Positions 1 to 9,700 are shown, numbered from the stretch's first letter. The stretch: DNA of 14,496 nucleotides from an uncultured Eubacteriales bacterium (GCA_900550775.1 URTH01000032.1:1-14496); one strand, 5' to 3'. Translations and numbers: made by a program. The notes: a model not told the origin generated them from the sequence alone.

Positions 1-39
1 GGCATGGCGGAACAGGGGACGGCGATCAAATCAAAATGA
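1..39 (+). CDS. Possible C-terminal end of an upstream gene
   Basis: Frame 1 reads in from the left edge as GMAEQGTAIKSK and stops at TGA 37-39. A rho-independent terminator follows 34 bases later on the same strand, as expected for the end of a transcription unit. The other two forward frames run on through the terminator hairpin, so they are less likely. Only twelve residues are visible and no family can be assigned. It could equally be non-coding. Confidence 0.3.
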   Translation, partial: GMAEQGTAIKSK

Positions 40-73
40 AATTTTTCGCAAAATATGGTTTATCGACACGCTC

Positions 74-103
74 AAGCACCGGGCATTTTGTCCGGTGCTT
101 TTT
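74..103 (+). terminator. Rho-independent terminator of the gene entering from the left
   Basis: AAGCACCGG (74-82) pairs with CCGGTGCTT (92-100), with a possible further G-T pair around the loop CATTTTG, and a run of T follows at 99-103. The T tract lies on the + strand side, so it mainly terminates rightward transcription. Read from the minus strand the hairpin is followed only by TTGAGCG, so it is at best a weak terminator for the MATE gene that ends at 124. Confidence 0.75.
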
Positions 104-123
104 GCTGCAAAGAAGTTTTTCGC

Positions 124-1482
124 CTAATCTCTGCACTGGCGCCGCCATACAACCAAAAGACAGATGATTAAAGCGGCAAGCGTGATGGTCCAGCTGATGG
201 GATAGGTGATGTAGAGGTTATTTAAGGTGTGGTCTGCCCGAAAGACGGTGGCAACCCACAAAATCCGCAGACCGCACGCACCCCAGAGCGAGACCACCAT
301 CGGAATGGCGGAATGTCCGAGTCCGCGCAGACTGCCGACCGCAACATCCATAAGACCGCAAAGCGCATAGGTGGTACAGATGTACTGCATACGGATTAAG
401 CCCTGGACGATGACCTCCGGCTTATCCGTGTAAATCCCCAGCAGTTCGCGCCCGAACAAAAGAGCAAGCAGGCTGAGCGCCGCGCCGCAGACCGCAACCA
501 GAACGGAGCACAAAAAGTAGGTGTGGCGCACACGCTTCCACTGTCTTGCACCGGCGTTCTGGCCGGTAAAGGTGAGCGCTGCCTGCTGAAAGGACGACAT
601 CGCCACATAGATAAAACCCTCGATGCTCTGCGCGGCGGCATTCCCGGCCATGGTGGCGGAACCGAAGGAATTGATTGCCGACTGCAAAACAATGTTGGAC
701 AGGGAAAACACCATGCCCTGTACGCCGGCCGGCAACCCGATTTTTAAAATCTGGGTCAGCTTATCGCGGCTGATTTTCAGGTACTTTCGCTCCAGTTTCA
801 TACTTCCGTCACTGCGCATCAGGCAGCGCAGCACGAGAAAGGTCGATAAAAACTGAGAGAGTACGGTCGCGATGGCAACCCCGGCAACACCCAGATCGCA
901 CACAATCACAAAAAATAAATTTAAGACCACGTTGACCACGCCGGCAGCCATAAGATAATAAAGCGGATGCTTGGTGTCGCCGGCGGCGTTTAACACGGCG
1001 GCGCCGAAGTTGTAGATCATCATGGCCGGCATACCTAAAAAGTAAATGCGAAGATACAGCGTTGACAGGTCAATGACATCCTCCGGCGAGCCCATCCATT
1101 CTAAAGCGTACCGGGATAGCGGAATCCCAATCAGCATCAGGAGCACACCGCCGAAAATGCTGATCAGCATGGAGGTATGCAGGGTCTCGCGGATATCCTT
1201 TTGATGCTGCAGACCAAAGGCGCGTGCCTGAATCACATTAGCGCCGACCGATAGCCCGACAAACAGATTTACCAGAAGATTGATGAGCGAAGAAGTCGAA
1301 CCAACGGCGGCGAGTGACTCGCTGCCGGCAAAGCGGCCGACCACAATCACATCGGCAGCGTTAAATAAAAGCTGCAGCATTCTGGAGATGATGAGCGGTA
1401 TGGTAAAGGCAATAATTTTTAAGGTCAGGGGCCCGTGGCACATATCCACCTCTTGGATTGCGCCCGGCTTGATTTTTGACAT
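124..1482 (-). CDS. MATE family efflux transporter
   Basis: Inner-membrane antiporter of the multidrug and toxic compound extrusion family (NorM/DinF-like), which exports cationic drugs or metabolites in exchange for Na+ or H+. The protein is 452 residues, the normal family length. It has the expected pattern of about twelve hydrophobic segments in two homologous halves; the first begins near LTLKIIAFTIPLIIS and is followed by LFNAADVIVVGRFAG, a segment typical of the first MATE half. I chose the ATG at 1482 because GGAGGAGGG (1490-1498, minus strand) lies seven bases upstream. An ATG at 1503 in the same frame would put that site inside the gene. It is monocistronic and divergent from the hydrolase gene, with its own extended -10 promoter. 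The substrate cannot be predicted, and nothing links it to the glycan genes further right. Confidence 0.93.
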   Translation of the reverse strand: MSKIKPGAIQEVDMCHGPLTLKIIAFTIPLIISRMLQLLFNAADVIVVGRFAGSESLAAVGSTSSLINLLVNLFVGLSVGANVIQARAFGLQHQKDIRETLHTSMLISIFGGVLLMLIGIPLSRYALEWMGSPEDVIDLSTLYLRIYFLGMPAMMIYNFGAAVLNAAGDTKHPLYYLMAAGVVNVVLNLFFVIVCDLGVAGVAIATVLSQFLSTFLVLRCLMRSDGSMKLERKYLKISRDKLTQILKIGLPAGVQGMVFSLSNIVLQSAINSFGSATMAGNAAAQSIEGFIYVAMSSFQQAALTFTGQNAGARQWKRVRHTYFLCSVLVAVCGAALSLLALLFGRELLGIYTDKPEVIVQGLIRMQYICTTYALCGLMDVAVGSLRGLGHSAIPMVVSLWGACGLRILWVATVFRADHTLNNLYITYPISWTITLAALIICLLVVWRRQCRD

Positions 1483-1489
1483 CGAAAAT

Positions 1490-1498
1490 CCCTCCTCC
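1490..1498 (-). promoter_or_regulatory. Ribosome binding site deciding the MATE start
   Basis: Minus-strand GGAGGAGGG ends seven bases before ATG 1482-1480. It supports the internal start over the upstream in-frame ATG at 1503, which has no comparable site. Confidence 0.7.
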
Positions 1499-1554
1499 GT
1501 CAAAACGATAAAAAAGGGCGCATTGCGCGCCGCAAATTGACATATTCCTTATTT

Positions 1555-1582
1555 ATTATAGCACAGAAATCTTTTTTTTCAA
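1555..1582 (-). promoter_or_regulatory. Promoter of the MATE gene (extended -10)
   Basis: On the minus strand TTGAAA (1582-1577) is followed after 16 bases by TATAAT (1560-1555), preceded by TGC, giving an extended -10 element. Transcription would start near 1548, about 65 bases before the start codon. The match to a sigma-A promoter is close to ideal. Confidence 0.65.
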
Positions 1583-1608
1583 GTCTTTGACAAATATTAT
1601 AACAAAAA

Positions 1609-1638
1609 TTGTGCCGCGGCTGTTTTTTGTGGTATAAT
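1609..1638 (+). promoter_or_regulatory. Promoter of the alpha/beta hydrolase gene (extended -10)
   Basis: TTGTGC (1609-1614) is followed after 18 bases by TATAAT (1633-1638), preceded by TGG (1630-1632), so this is an extended -10 promoter with a modest -35. It lies back to back with the MATE promoter. An isolated TTGACA at 1587-1592 has no -10 at proper spacing. Confidence 0.6.
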
Positions 1639-1680
1639 AAAAGAATATTAGGTATACGGGAGTCGAAAGGATGAAACAAC

Positions 1681-2589
1681 ATGGAACTTACAGAACTTAA
1701 GTCGGCGCGCGACGGTTTGCTGCTGCAGCTTGCAGTGTCGATGCCGAAGGAAACGCCGCGCGCCGTGGTGCAGATTTCGCACGGTATGATGGAGCATAAG
1801 GAGCGCTACTTTCCTTTTATGGAATTTTTAAATCGCCATGGGTTTGTCTGTGTGATCCATGACCACCGCGGACATGGCGCCAGCGTAAAGGATACGAAGG
1901 ATCTCGGCTACTTTTATACCGAGGATTGGACGGACACCGTGGAGGATCTTTATCAGGTGACGTGTTACGCAAAGGCGCGGTTTCCCGGTCTCCCGGTCTG
2001 GATCCTCGGCCATAGCATGGGTTCGCTCATTCTGCGCTGCTACCTCAAAGAACATGACGATGCGGTGCAAAAGGTCATCCTGTGCGGACCGCCGACCTAT
2101 AAGGCGGCGGCCGGGTTCGCGGCTGCTCTGGCAAAATACCTTAGCGGCCGCCATGGCGGCAGGTATTGCAGCAAGTTTTTGTACCGTGCGTCAAACGGCA
2201 TGTATAACCGCGGCTATGATACGCCGGGCGGCTGGCTCAATTCCGATCCGCACGAAGTGCTTAAATATTTGGAGGATCCGCTTTGCAACTATCACTTTAG
2301 CGTAAACGGCTACTATCACCTTTTTTCCTTGATGCAGCGCGCCTATGTCAAAAAAGGGTGGCAGATGCAAAACAAGGCGCTGCCGATTCTGATTCTGGCA
2401 GGGGTTGAGGATCCGGTGGTGCAAAGCCCCAAAAAGGCGAGACATCTGGTACGGTTTTTGAAAGCGCGCGGCTATCGCAATGTCACACTCCGCCTGTATC
2501 CAAAGCTGCGGCACGAATTGTTGTTAGAGAGCGAAAAGGAACGGGTGTATGCCGGTATTCTTGCGTTTTTAGAGGATTCCTTTGCCTGA
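1681..2589 (+). CDS. Alpha/beta hydrolase, monoacylglycerol-lipase-like (serine aminopeptidase S33 superfamily)
   Basis: Predicted cytoplasmic serine hydrolase of 302 residues, in the lysophospholipase/monoacylglycerol lipase branch (PldB-like, Hydrolase_4). The oxyanion HG motif is HGMMEH near residue 35, followed by DHRGHG. The nucleophile elbow GHSMGS has Ser112 as nucleophile. Asp244 (in GVEDPVV) and His278 (in KLRHELL) sit where the other triad members belong, so all three catalytic residues are present. The cap region lies between them and includes NGMYNRGYDTPGGWL. There is no signal peptide. The start is ATG 1681 with an AAAGGATG-type site upstream; an ATG at 1671 opens a frame of only ten codons. 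It is monocistronic and convergent with the AraC gene, with 19 bases between. The family hydrolyses monoacylglycerols, lysophospholipids or small esters; the physiological substrate here is unknown. Confidence 0.9.
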   Translation: MELTELKSARDGLLLQLAVSMPKETPRAVVQISHGMMEHKERYFPFMEFLNRHGFVCVIHDHRGHGASVKDTKDLGYFYTEDWTDTVEDLYQVTCYAKARFPGLPVWILGHSMGSLILRCYLKEHDDAVQKVILCGPPTYKAAAGFAAALAKYLSGRHGGRYCSKFLYRASNGMYNRGYDTPGGWLNSDPHEVLKYLEDPLCNYHFSVNGYYHLFSLMQRAYVKKGWQMQNKALPILILAGVEDPVVQSPKKARHLVRFLKARGYRNVTLRLYPKLRHELLLESEKERVYAGILAFLEDSFA

Positions 2590-2608
2590 TTCCTGTGCGC
2601 AAGGGGCG

Positions 2609-3445
2609 TCAGCTGTGGCGCGCCTTGCGGAACTGCGCCGGGCGCATGTGAAATTCCCGTTCAAACAGCTGATAAAACCAGGATAGGTTGGTAAAGCCGC
2701 ATTCAAAGCAGATGTCGGTCACGCTGAGGTTGCTCGATTGCAGCAGATTGACGGCATAGTTGAGCCGAAGCTCGTTTAAATAGGCCGTCGGCGTGGTGTG
2801 GTAGTATTTTTGCATCGACCGCGCAAGATGCTCCCTTGTTTTGCCGGAGATGGCAAGCATCTGTTCGCCGCCGCGGATAAAATTTTCGGGCTTTTGCATT
2901 TTTTCATAGGTGATCTCCAGCCAGAGCGGAATATCGCTGCGCGCCTCGGTGTAGTCTTGAAAATAAGCCGTCAGGATATGCACCAGCGTGGCACGCATCT
3001 TTGTTTTAGCCGCTGCCGCGTTCTCAATGCCGTTCAGCTCCATCAGCGCATAAAAAAGCTTCTCCTTTTGGCGCTTAGATAAAATGATACAGGGCGGCTC
3101 TTTGGCATCAAGCAGGGCGTTTTTGTCAAATCCGTCCCCTAAATACGAAAAGGCGCTCAAAAGACATTCTTTTTCAATGGCAAGGTTTAACATATGAAAC
3201 TCTTCCTCGCCGATACAGGCATAGTCATGAATATCAAAATCACGAATCAATAATAGATAACCCTCGTGCAGGGTGTGGATCGCGTCGCCGATCCGATGGC
3301 GGCAGCTGCCCCGCAGCATAAGGAAAATTTCCACATAATTATGATAGTGCGGTCGAAAATATTCGGTCGTACTCTTGACATACCGCAGTTTGAAGCCTGT
3401 CTTTTCATCCACATGATATTTTTTGTCCAGCATTTTCACTTCCAT
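2609..3445 (-). CDS. AraC family transcriptional regulator (cupin plus AraC HTH)
   Basis: DNA-binding regulator of 278 residues. The N-terminal half is a cupin-type sensor: RPHYHNYVEIFLMLRGSC near residues 30-50 carries the usual His/Glu motif, followed by GYLLLIRDFDIHDYAC. The C-terminal ~100 residues are a two-helix-turn-helix AraC/XylS domain containing SMQKYYHTTPTAYLNELRL, ITDICFECGF-like text (VTDICFECGFTNLSWF) and FEREFHMRPAQFRK, the standard signature. Such proteins bind a sugar in the cupin and activate a neighbouring catabolic gene. It is divergent from the GH38 mannosidase gene, sharing a 168-base intergenic region, which makes that gene the likely target. The start is ambiguous: ATG 3445 has a weak GGTGATC upstream, while ATG 3433 (four codons in) has GGAAGTG at good spacing. 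The stop overlaps nothing. Confidence 0.92.
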   Translation of the reverse strand: MEVKMLDKKYHVDEKTGFKLRYVKSTTEYFRPHYHNYVEIFLMLRGSCRHRIGDAIHTLHEGYLLLIRDFDIHDYACIGEEEFHMLNLAIEKECLLSAFSYLGDGFDKNALLDAKEPPCIILSKRQKEKLFYALMELNGIENAAAAKTKMRATLVHILTAYFQDYTEARSDIPLWLEITYEKMQKPENFIRGGEQMLAISGKTREHLARSMQKYYHTTPTAYLNELRLNYAVNLLQSSNLSVTDICFECGFTNLSWFYQLFEREFHMRPAQFRKARHS

Positions 3446-3462
3446 CGTTGATCACCGATATC

Positions 3463-3491
3463 ACAATACCATAAAATTTATGTCAAGTCAA
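3463..3491 (-). promoter_or_regulatory. Promoter of the AraC regulator gene
   Basis: Minus strand: TTGACT (3491-3486), 17 bases, TATTGT (3468-3463), preceded by TGG, giving an extended -10. A second overlapping choice is TTGACA (3486-3481), 17 bases, TGATAT (3463-3458). Either places the start within about 15-25 bases of the start codon, so the 5' leader is short. Confidence 0.5.
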
Positions 3492-3600
3492 CAGTAGTTT
3501 TTTTGCGCCGTATGTTTTATGATAGACGTATCAAAGAAAAGGGGCGGCAAGGGCGCGAAACACAGGAAAACAGCAAAGCCGCTGCCGTGTGCCAAAAGAC

Positions 3601-3610
3601 GAGGAGGAGA
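3601..3610 (+). promoter_or_regulatory. Ribosome binding site deciding the GH38 start
   Basis: GAGGAGGAGA ends three bases before ATG 3614; its GGAGG core is at the usual distance. The open frame extends upstream to 3503, but that stretch is basic, has no family similarity, and would overlap the promoter region. The start at 3614 is therefore preferred. For the promoter I see only a possible TATGAT (3518-3523) without a convincing -35, which would suit an activator-dependent gene. Confidence 0.7.
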
Positions 3611-3613
3611 ACC

Positions 3614-6598
3614 ATGGATTTTATCAAAGAAAAAATCAGGGTCGCGGCCGAAAAGCTGGCAGAACTGATGGATACACCGCTTGCGGAGCCGGACTTTACC
3701 TATCTGCACTGTGACGCCTATAAGACGGGCAGCACGCCGCCGGCGGTCAATACAGATTGGAAAACATTTGAAAAAGGACAGCGCTTTTGCGGCGTTGACA
3801 CGCATTACTGGCTGCATTTCAGTCTGCCGGCAACGCCGAAGAAGGCCTATAAAAAACTTTATTTCGGTATGAAGACCGGCCGCGAGGGGCAGTGGGACGC
3901 ATGCAATCCGCAGGGGCTTGTCTACATTGACGGCAGGGCTGTTCAGGCGCTTGACGTCAACCATACTTCCCTGCTGCTGGAATTTGACCGTCCCTACGAG
4001 ATCGATATTTATTTTTATACCGGAATGCAAGAGGGGTGCTTTGACGTAATCCCAAGCCTCTTTTTGCGTGACGATGCGATTTGTCAGCTCTATTATGATC
4101 TTAAAGTTCCGTATGATACCCTGTGCATCATTGATGAAAAGTCCTATGACTATATCAAAATGCGTGACTGCCTGGATAAGGCGCTTTTGCGCCTTGATCT
4201 CCGCGACTTTTATTCCGGGGACTTTTATGAGAGCATCGAGATGACGCGCGCTTATCTCAAAGAGGAATTTTATGAAAAGCTTTGCGGTCACAGTGACGGC
4301 ATCATCAGCTGCATCGGACATACTCATATCGATGTTGCCTGGCTGTGGACGGTGGCGCAGACCAGAGAAAAGGCGGAGCGCAGCTTTGCAACCGTGCTGA
4401 ATCTGATGCGGCAGTACCCGGAATACAAGTTTATGTCCAGTCAGCCGCAGCTGTATCAGCACGTCAAGGAGGCCAACCCGGATTTGTACCGGCAGATCAA
4501 GGAGCGTGTGACGGAGGGGCGCTGGGAGGTCGAGGGCGCGATGTGGCTGGAGGCCGACTGTAACCTGACCGGCGGCGAGAGCCTGGTGCGCCAGATCCTT
4601 TACGGAAAGCGGTTTATGAAAGAGGAATTCGGCGTAGAGAGCCGGATGCTCTGGCTGCCGGACGTGTTCGGCTATAATGCCGCACTGCCGCAGATCCTCA
4701 GAAAGAGCGGTGTTGATCGGTTCTTTACCTCCAAGATTGCCTGGAACGAGACAGATACCATGCCGCATGATATCTTTTTGTGGAAGGGACTTGACGGCAC
4801 CGAGATCTTCACTTCGTTTATCGAAAGCTATGTCGGTATGCTGCAGCCGGATTATGTGCTGAAGAGAACCTGGGAGATTTTTAAGGACAAGAGCCTGTCG
4901 GATCGCTCCCTTTTGACCTTTGGCTACGGCGACGGCGGCGGCGGAGCTACCGCTGAGATGCTGGAGAACTACCGCAGAATGCAGTACGGAATTCCGGGAC
5001 TTCCGAAATTGGAGATGGAGACGGCAACCGCCTATTACGATAAGATCGAGGCAGACTTTTACCGCAATACCAAGGAGCTGCGCCGTACGCCCAAGTGGGA
5101 CGGAGAGCTTTATTTGGAGATGCACCGCGGCACCTATACCTCGATTGCCAAAAATAAGCGGAATAACCGCAAGAGCGAGCTGCTCTATCAGGAGGCAGAA
5201 ACCCTGTCGGTTACCGATATGGTAATCAACCGCGGAACCTACGACAGCGAGACCCTGCACAAAAACCAGCTGAATATTCTGCTCAATCAGTTCCATGATA
5301 TCATCCCCGGTTCCTCAATCAAAGAGGTTTATGATGTCACCGATGTTGAATACGCGCGGATTTTGAAGGAAGGCCGTGCCATCGTGGACGAAAAGCTGGA
5401 CGCCATCGCAAAAAATCTTGCGACCGACGGCGGCATTTTGGTATACAATCCCACCGCCTACACCCGTTCGGACTATGTGCGCGTAAACGGAAAGACGTAC
5501 CATGCAGAGGACGTTCCGGCGCACGGCTATCGAGTGATTGCAGATTTACCGACCGCGCGGACAAGCAAAGTGGGCGATCACTGTATCGAAAACGACCGGC
5601 TGCGTGTTTTGTTTGATAAAAGCTATCAGATCGTGTCGGTCTATGACAAAGAGGCAGACCGTGAGGTCATCGCTGACGGTACGGCGGCAAACCGGCTGGA
5701 GGTCTATGAGGATTATCCCAGAACCTTTGACGCATGGGAGATTACCGACTACTATAAACAAAAGATGTGGCTTTGCGACGATGTCAGCGAGGTAACGCCG
5801 ATCGAAAACGGCTACCGCGTTGTCAGAAAGTATCAAAAATCCACCATTTGTCAGGATATCGTGTTAAAGCCGGAATCAAAGCGCATCGATTTCGTGACCG
5901 AGGTGGATTGGCAGGAGGATCACGTTCTTCTTAAAGCGGCGTTTCCGCTGGATATCCGCACCACCGAGGCAACCTATGAGGTGCAGTTCGGCCACCTTGC
6001 GCGGCCGACGCATCAAAATACCTCATGGGATGCGGCAAAGTTTGAGGTATGCGGCCATAAATGGGGCGATCTGTCCGAAACCGGCTACGGCGTGAGTCTG
6101 CTCAATGACTGCAAGTACGGTTATAGCGCCGAAGAGAATGTACTGAGCCTGTCGCTGCTCAAGGCAGCAACCTATCCCAATCCCGATGCCGACCGGGGCA
6201 AGCATACGTTTACCTATGCGCTTTATCCGCATATCGGCGGCTTGACCCAGGGCGGCACCGTTCAGGAGGGGTATCATCTTAATATGCCGCTTGAGGCCAT
6301 GGCGGTTTCGGCATCGAACGGCAGTCTGCCGGCGGTGTACTCGCTGGTTTCCTGCGATGCCGAAAACATCTGTGTAGAGACCGTGAAAAAGGCGGAGGAT
6401 GACGATAGTATTATTGTGCGGCTATACGACAGCTATAACCAAAAATCCCGTCCGACCCTGACCTTTGGCTTTGATTTTCAGGAGGCGTACCTCTGCAATC
6501 TGATGGAGGAAAACGAGAAAAAGCTGGAATTTGACGGCAGAAAACTTCAGCTGCCGGTACAGAATTTTGAAATCGTCACCATCAAACTGGTGCGTTAG
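3614..6598 (+). CDS. Glycoside hydrolase family 38 alpha-mannosidase
   Basis: Retaining, metal-dependent alpha-mannosidase of 994 residues, the usual size for bacterial GH38 (compare MngB and the class II mannosidases). The metal-site motif is GHTHIDVAWLW, with His238 and Asp240 as ligands. WLPDVFGYN supplies Asp350, the expected nucleophile and metal ligand. NQFHDIIPGSS supplies His561, the fourth ligand. The middle-domain helices follow, with YTSIAKNKRNNRKSEL typical of the family, and the C-terminal third is the beta-sandwich domain. There is no signal peptide, so it acts in the cytoplasm on imported oligosaccharides. Family members remove alpha-mannose from N-glycan fragments, mannosylglycerate or other alpha-mannosides; the linkage cannot be read from sequence. 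It is monocistronic between the divergent AraC gene and a strong terminator, and is probably regulated by that AraC protein. All catalytic residues are present, so it should be functional. Confidence 0.95.
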   Translation: MDFIKEKIRVAAEKLAELMDTPLAEPDFTYLHCDAYKTGSTPPAVNTDWKTFEKGQRFCGVDTHYWLHFSLPATPKKAYKKLYFGMKTGREGQWDACNPQGLVYIDGRAVQALDVNHTSLLLEFDRPYEIDIYFYTGMQEGCFDVIPSLFLRDDAICQLYYDLKVPYDTLCIIDEKSYDYIKMRDCLDKALLRLDLRDFYSGDFYESIEMTRAYLKEEFYEKLCGHSDGIISCIGHTHIDVAWLWTVAQTREKAERSFATVLNLMRQYPEYKFMSSQPQLYQHVKEANPDLYRQIKERVTEGRWEVEGAMWLEADCNLTGGESLVRQILYGKRFMKEEFGVESRMLWLPDVFGYNAALPQILRKSGVDRFFTSKIAWNETDTMPHDIFLWKGLDGTEIFTSFIESYVGMLQPDYVLKRTWEIFKDKSLSDRSLLTFGYGDGGGGATAEMLENYRRMQYGIPGLPKLEMETATAYYDKIEADFYRNTKELRRTPKWDGELYLEMHRGTYTSIAKNKRNNRKSELLYQEAETLSVTDMVINRGTYDSETLHKNQLNILLNQFHDIIPGSSIKEVYDVTDVEYARILKEGRAIVDEKLDAIAKNLATDGGILVYNPTAYTRSDYVRVNGKTYHAEDVPAHGYRVIADLPTARTSKVGDHCIENDRLRVLFDKSYQIVSVYDKEADREVIADGTAANRLEVYEDYPRTFDAWEITDYYKQKMWLCDDVSEVTPIENGYRVVRKYQKSTICQDIVLKPESKRIDFVTEVDWQEDHVLLKAAFPLDIRTTEATYEVQFGHLARPTHQNTSWDAAKFEVCGHKWGDLSETGYGVSLLNDCKYGYSAEENVLSLSLLKAATYPNPDADRGKHTFTYALYPHIGGLTQGGTVQEGYHLNMPLEAMAVSASNGSLPAVYSLVSCDAENICVETVKKAEDDDSIIVRLYDSYNQKSRPTLTFGFDFQEAYLCNLMEENEKKLEFDGRKLQLPVQNFEIVTIKLVR

Positions 6599-6621
6599 TT
6601 TATAAAATATTGGTGCCAAAG

Positions 6622-6654
6622 CGCCCGTCCGAGAAATTCGGACGGGCGTTTTTT
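6622..6654 (+). terminator. Rho-independent terminator after the GH38 gene
   Basis: CGCCCGTCCGA (6622-6632) pairs perfectly with TCGGACGGGCG (6638-6648) around a five-base loop, followed by six T. An 11-bp GC-rich stem directly after the stop codon makes this a strong terminator, so the PL8 gene needs its own promoter. Confidence 0.92.
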
Positions 6655-6706
6655 CGTACAAAGCAGGCAAAAGAATAAAATTTCCACCTTTTCCTGTTTT
6701 TTTCAC

Positions 6707-6735
6707 TTGCACCGAGTTGATTCGGGCGTTATGAT
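6707..6735 (+). promoter_or_regulatory. Promoter of the PL8 lyase operon
   Basis: TTGCAC (6707-6712), 17 bases, TATGAT (6730-6735): a good sigma-A match with ideal spacing, just after the GH38 terminator. A purine-rich leader and AAAAAGGA (6753-6760) lead to ATG 6769. Confidence 0.6.
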
Positions 6736-6768
6736 GAAAAAAAGAAAAAAATAAAAAGGAATGAAATC

Positions 6769-9700
6769 ATGAAAAAACAAGGATGGCTCTTTCTGATTTT
6801 TATCATTTTTCTGCTTTGTCCGCCGTGTCGGTTCAGCCACGCCGCGGCGGCGCAAAACGCCGTCTATGTGGTGCGTATGAACGATAAAGCCATGATCGAA
6901 AAAGACGGCGTGGCCGCGGCCAGCAGCCTGCGGCGCAAGACCTCGCTTTATGCCGCAAAATGGGACAAGCATACGAAAAACCAGGCCGATGGAAAGACGC
7001 TGACCTTTCCGATTTCGGAAAACTTAAACTGGACGCAGTATCAAAGCATCAATTTTTGGGTGTATTCCGAAAAAAAGACGGACGCATCCATTGCGGTCTA
7101 TCTGGAAAACACCCAAAACGGCAGCAAACCGTGGCGGTATCAGTACAGTCACTTTAAAGCAGACTTTAAGGGCTGGAAGAAAATCAGCATTGACCTTGCC
7201 GATATGAATCCGGTGCGCTTTGGCAGCATGAAGGGCATCGATCGGATCGGCTTTTCGGCCTACGGCTGGGATTGCGTGCCAAATGCCGAAACCGTGCTGT
7301 ATATCGACGATATCTATCTTGTGCCGATTGCGGGCGATGACCGTATGCCTGAGACGAAAGCGGACTTTCAGGCGCTGAAGGATAGCCTGAAATCCTATCT
7401 CATCGGAAACGGTACGGCGGGTCAGCGGCCGGAGGAGACGGCACGTATCGCGGCCATTGACCGCCGCTGCAAAGAGCTGCTTGGCAGCATGGCAGAATCG
7501 GAGGATGCGCCCTCCCTCTGGGGAAACAGCGTGCCGCACAGTACCGCCGCGCTTTCGACCGATTACACCAATCTTTATACCATGGCACAGGCTTATGCGT
7601 CACCGCGTTCTTCCTATTATAAAGACGCCGCTTTGGGAGAGCGGCTGCGGTTCGGGCTTTCCTGGATGCATACGCATCGATACGGTGAGGCAGAGTGGAG
7701 AGAGGAGGGCTGGTACACCGCAGTGACGGCCGATAACTGGTGGGACTGGACGATCGGTGCGCCGACCGCGCTGGTTCATACGCTGGCCGTCACGGACGGT
7801 CTTGTGCCGCAGGAGGAGCGGCAGCAATACCTTGCCGATATCTCCCGTTTTGTGCCCCAGGCCGGCATGAACGACTCCAATAAGGCGTGTATCACCTATG
7901 TGGTGATTGCCTCTGCCATTTTGGCGGAAGATGCCGTGCGGTTTGCAAGCGGCTATGATGCGGCGCAGCGATTGTTTTATCACACGGATCGGGATGTGCG
8001 TTACAGCACCGGGATGCAGGAGGGGTTTTACAGTGACGGCAGCTATCTCTTTCACGGACGGCACCCCATGAACGGCACCTACGGACTGGAACACTACAAA
8101 TCCCTGGCGTCCCTTGCGGTGATTCTGGATCGGGGCGGCTGCGGCTTTTTGGGTGAGCAGCTTGCGATGGCAAAGGAATGGTTTGAAAACGCTTTCTTGC
8201 CGCTTTGCCATGACGGCGCGATCATGAGCATCGTACGGGGGCGTTATCCGGGCATGGAACGGGAGTCGGGGACGACGCTTGCCGGTGCGCTGGCGGATTT
8301 TTCCGCTGCATTGCCGGAAAATGATGCCGCAAAAATCAAGGCGTACTTAAAGGAACTGATGCAAAGCAAAGCGGTTTTGACCGAAAACTTAAACGGCAGT
8401 CAAAGCGAAACACTGCTTCAAATCGCCGATGATGAAACCCTGCCGCCATGGCAGAAACAGCGCGGCGTTACGGTTTATCCCTTTATGGATCGGGCGGTAT
8501 GGCACGGCGATGGGTTTTCGGCCGGGCTTGCCATGTCCTCGTCTCGGATTTACAATTACGAATCGATCAGCGGCTGCAACCAAAACGGATGGTACATGGG
8601 GGATGGCATGCTCCTTTACTATCAGGACGGGTTTTCGGGGTACGATGCCGATTATTGGAAGAGCGCCAACCCCTATCGCCGGCCGGGAACAACGGTGGAC
8701 GAACAACAGCGGGAGCTTGTCAGTATTCCGAATGCCAATGCCTATTTAAGCGGCAAGGATTTTGTCGGCGGCGTCTCCTTAGACGGAAAGTATGCCGTCT
8801 GCGCAATGGCGCTGGAATCCTTCCATTCCGAGGGCGGCGGCAAGCTGTATCAAAAGACCGTATCGCTGGTGCGGCAGAGCACCGTATATCACCTGACCGG
8901 TGATGATGTGATTCGGATTCTTCCCGGTGAGGGAGAAAAGCGGACAGACTATCGGGTGGCGGATCAGAACGAAACCTTTGCGGATGCGTCCTATGCGCTC
9001 TATCCCGAAAACCGCGGCGTGTCGGTGGATGCGTACGGAACCGTCACCGTTTCGCCAAAGAGTGAGGACGGCACCTATCTTTTGATTGCCACTATCGGCG
9101 AGCGCCGCCTGAAAAAGCAGATCAGGGTCATGCGCGACCGCTTTACGGTAAACGGCAGAGAAGAGGTTGCGGCCTCCGCTTTCGGGACGGTTATGGCAGA
9201 ATACCGGGTGGAAAACCGCGATGTGGTTTATCAGATCAGCCCCGAAGGACAGGGCGCCTGCATCAGCACGGACGGCATTTTGCGTGTGCTGCCGAACGCG
9301 GTGCCGGGAGAGTTTACCGTATACGCCCGGTGGCTGGAGGACGCCGCCTTTTACGGCACCAAAACGGTCACTGTGTCGGCAAAGAGCGACCGCGGCGGCA
9401 TTTTTGCCGATGCGGACGGCTTTGTGGTTTACGGCGCGCCGGATACTTCGTATTCGGTGGCGTTGTCCTACGCTGCAGACTTTCGGCCAAAGAGCTTTAC
9501 ATCGGCCGGTACGGCAGATATAAAAACCGATGCGGACGGCATGGCAAGAATTGCAGCGCCTGCGATGGGTGATGGCCTGTATCGGGCAAGTCTTGAAGAA
9601 AGCACGGCGTTTTTCGCATTGGGTGCGGACGTTTTGCTGCGCGGCGACATCAGCGGTGATGCGTTCTATGCCGCGCTCAGTAACTGCTGCGGCTTTTCGT

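Noticed and set aside
2598..2629. Hairpin CGCAAGG...CCTTGCG between the convergent hydrolase and AraC genes
   Set aside because: It has an 18-base loop, lies partly in the AraC coding end and lacks a T tract on either strand, so it is not a supported terminator.
3503..3613. N-terminal extension of GH38 from ATG 3503
   Set aside because: The extra 37 residues are basic and low in family likeness, while ATG 3614 has a near-perfect ribosome binding site.
3488..5296. A 602-codon open frame on the minus strand opposite the GH38 gene
   Set aside because: It lies antisense to a clear GH38 gene with all catalytic residues, has no family-like motif, and results from the codon bias of the real gene. 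The same holds for the other long antisense frames over the lyase, including 8779-9789.
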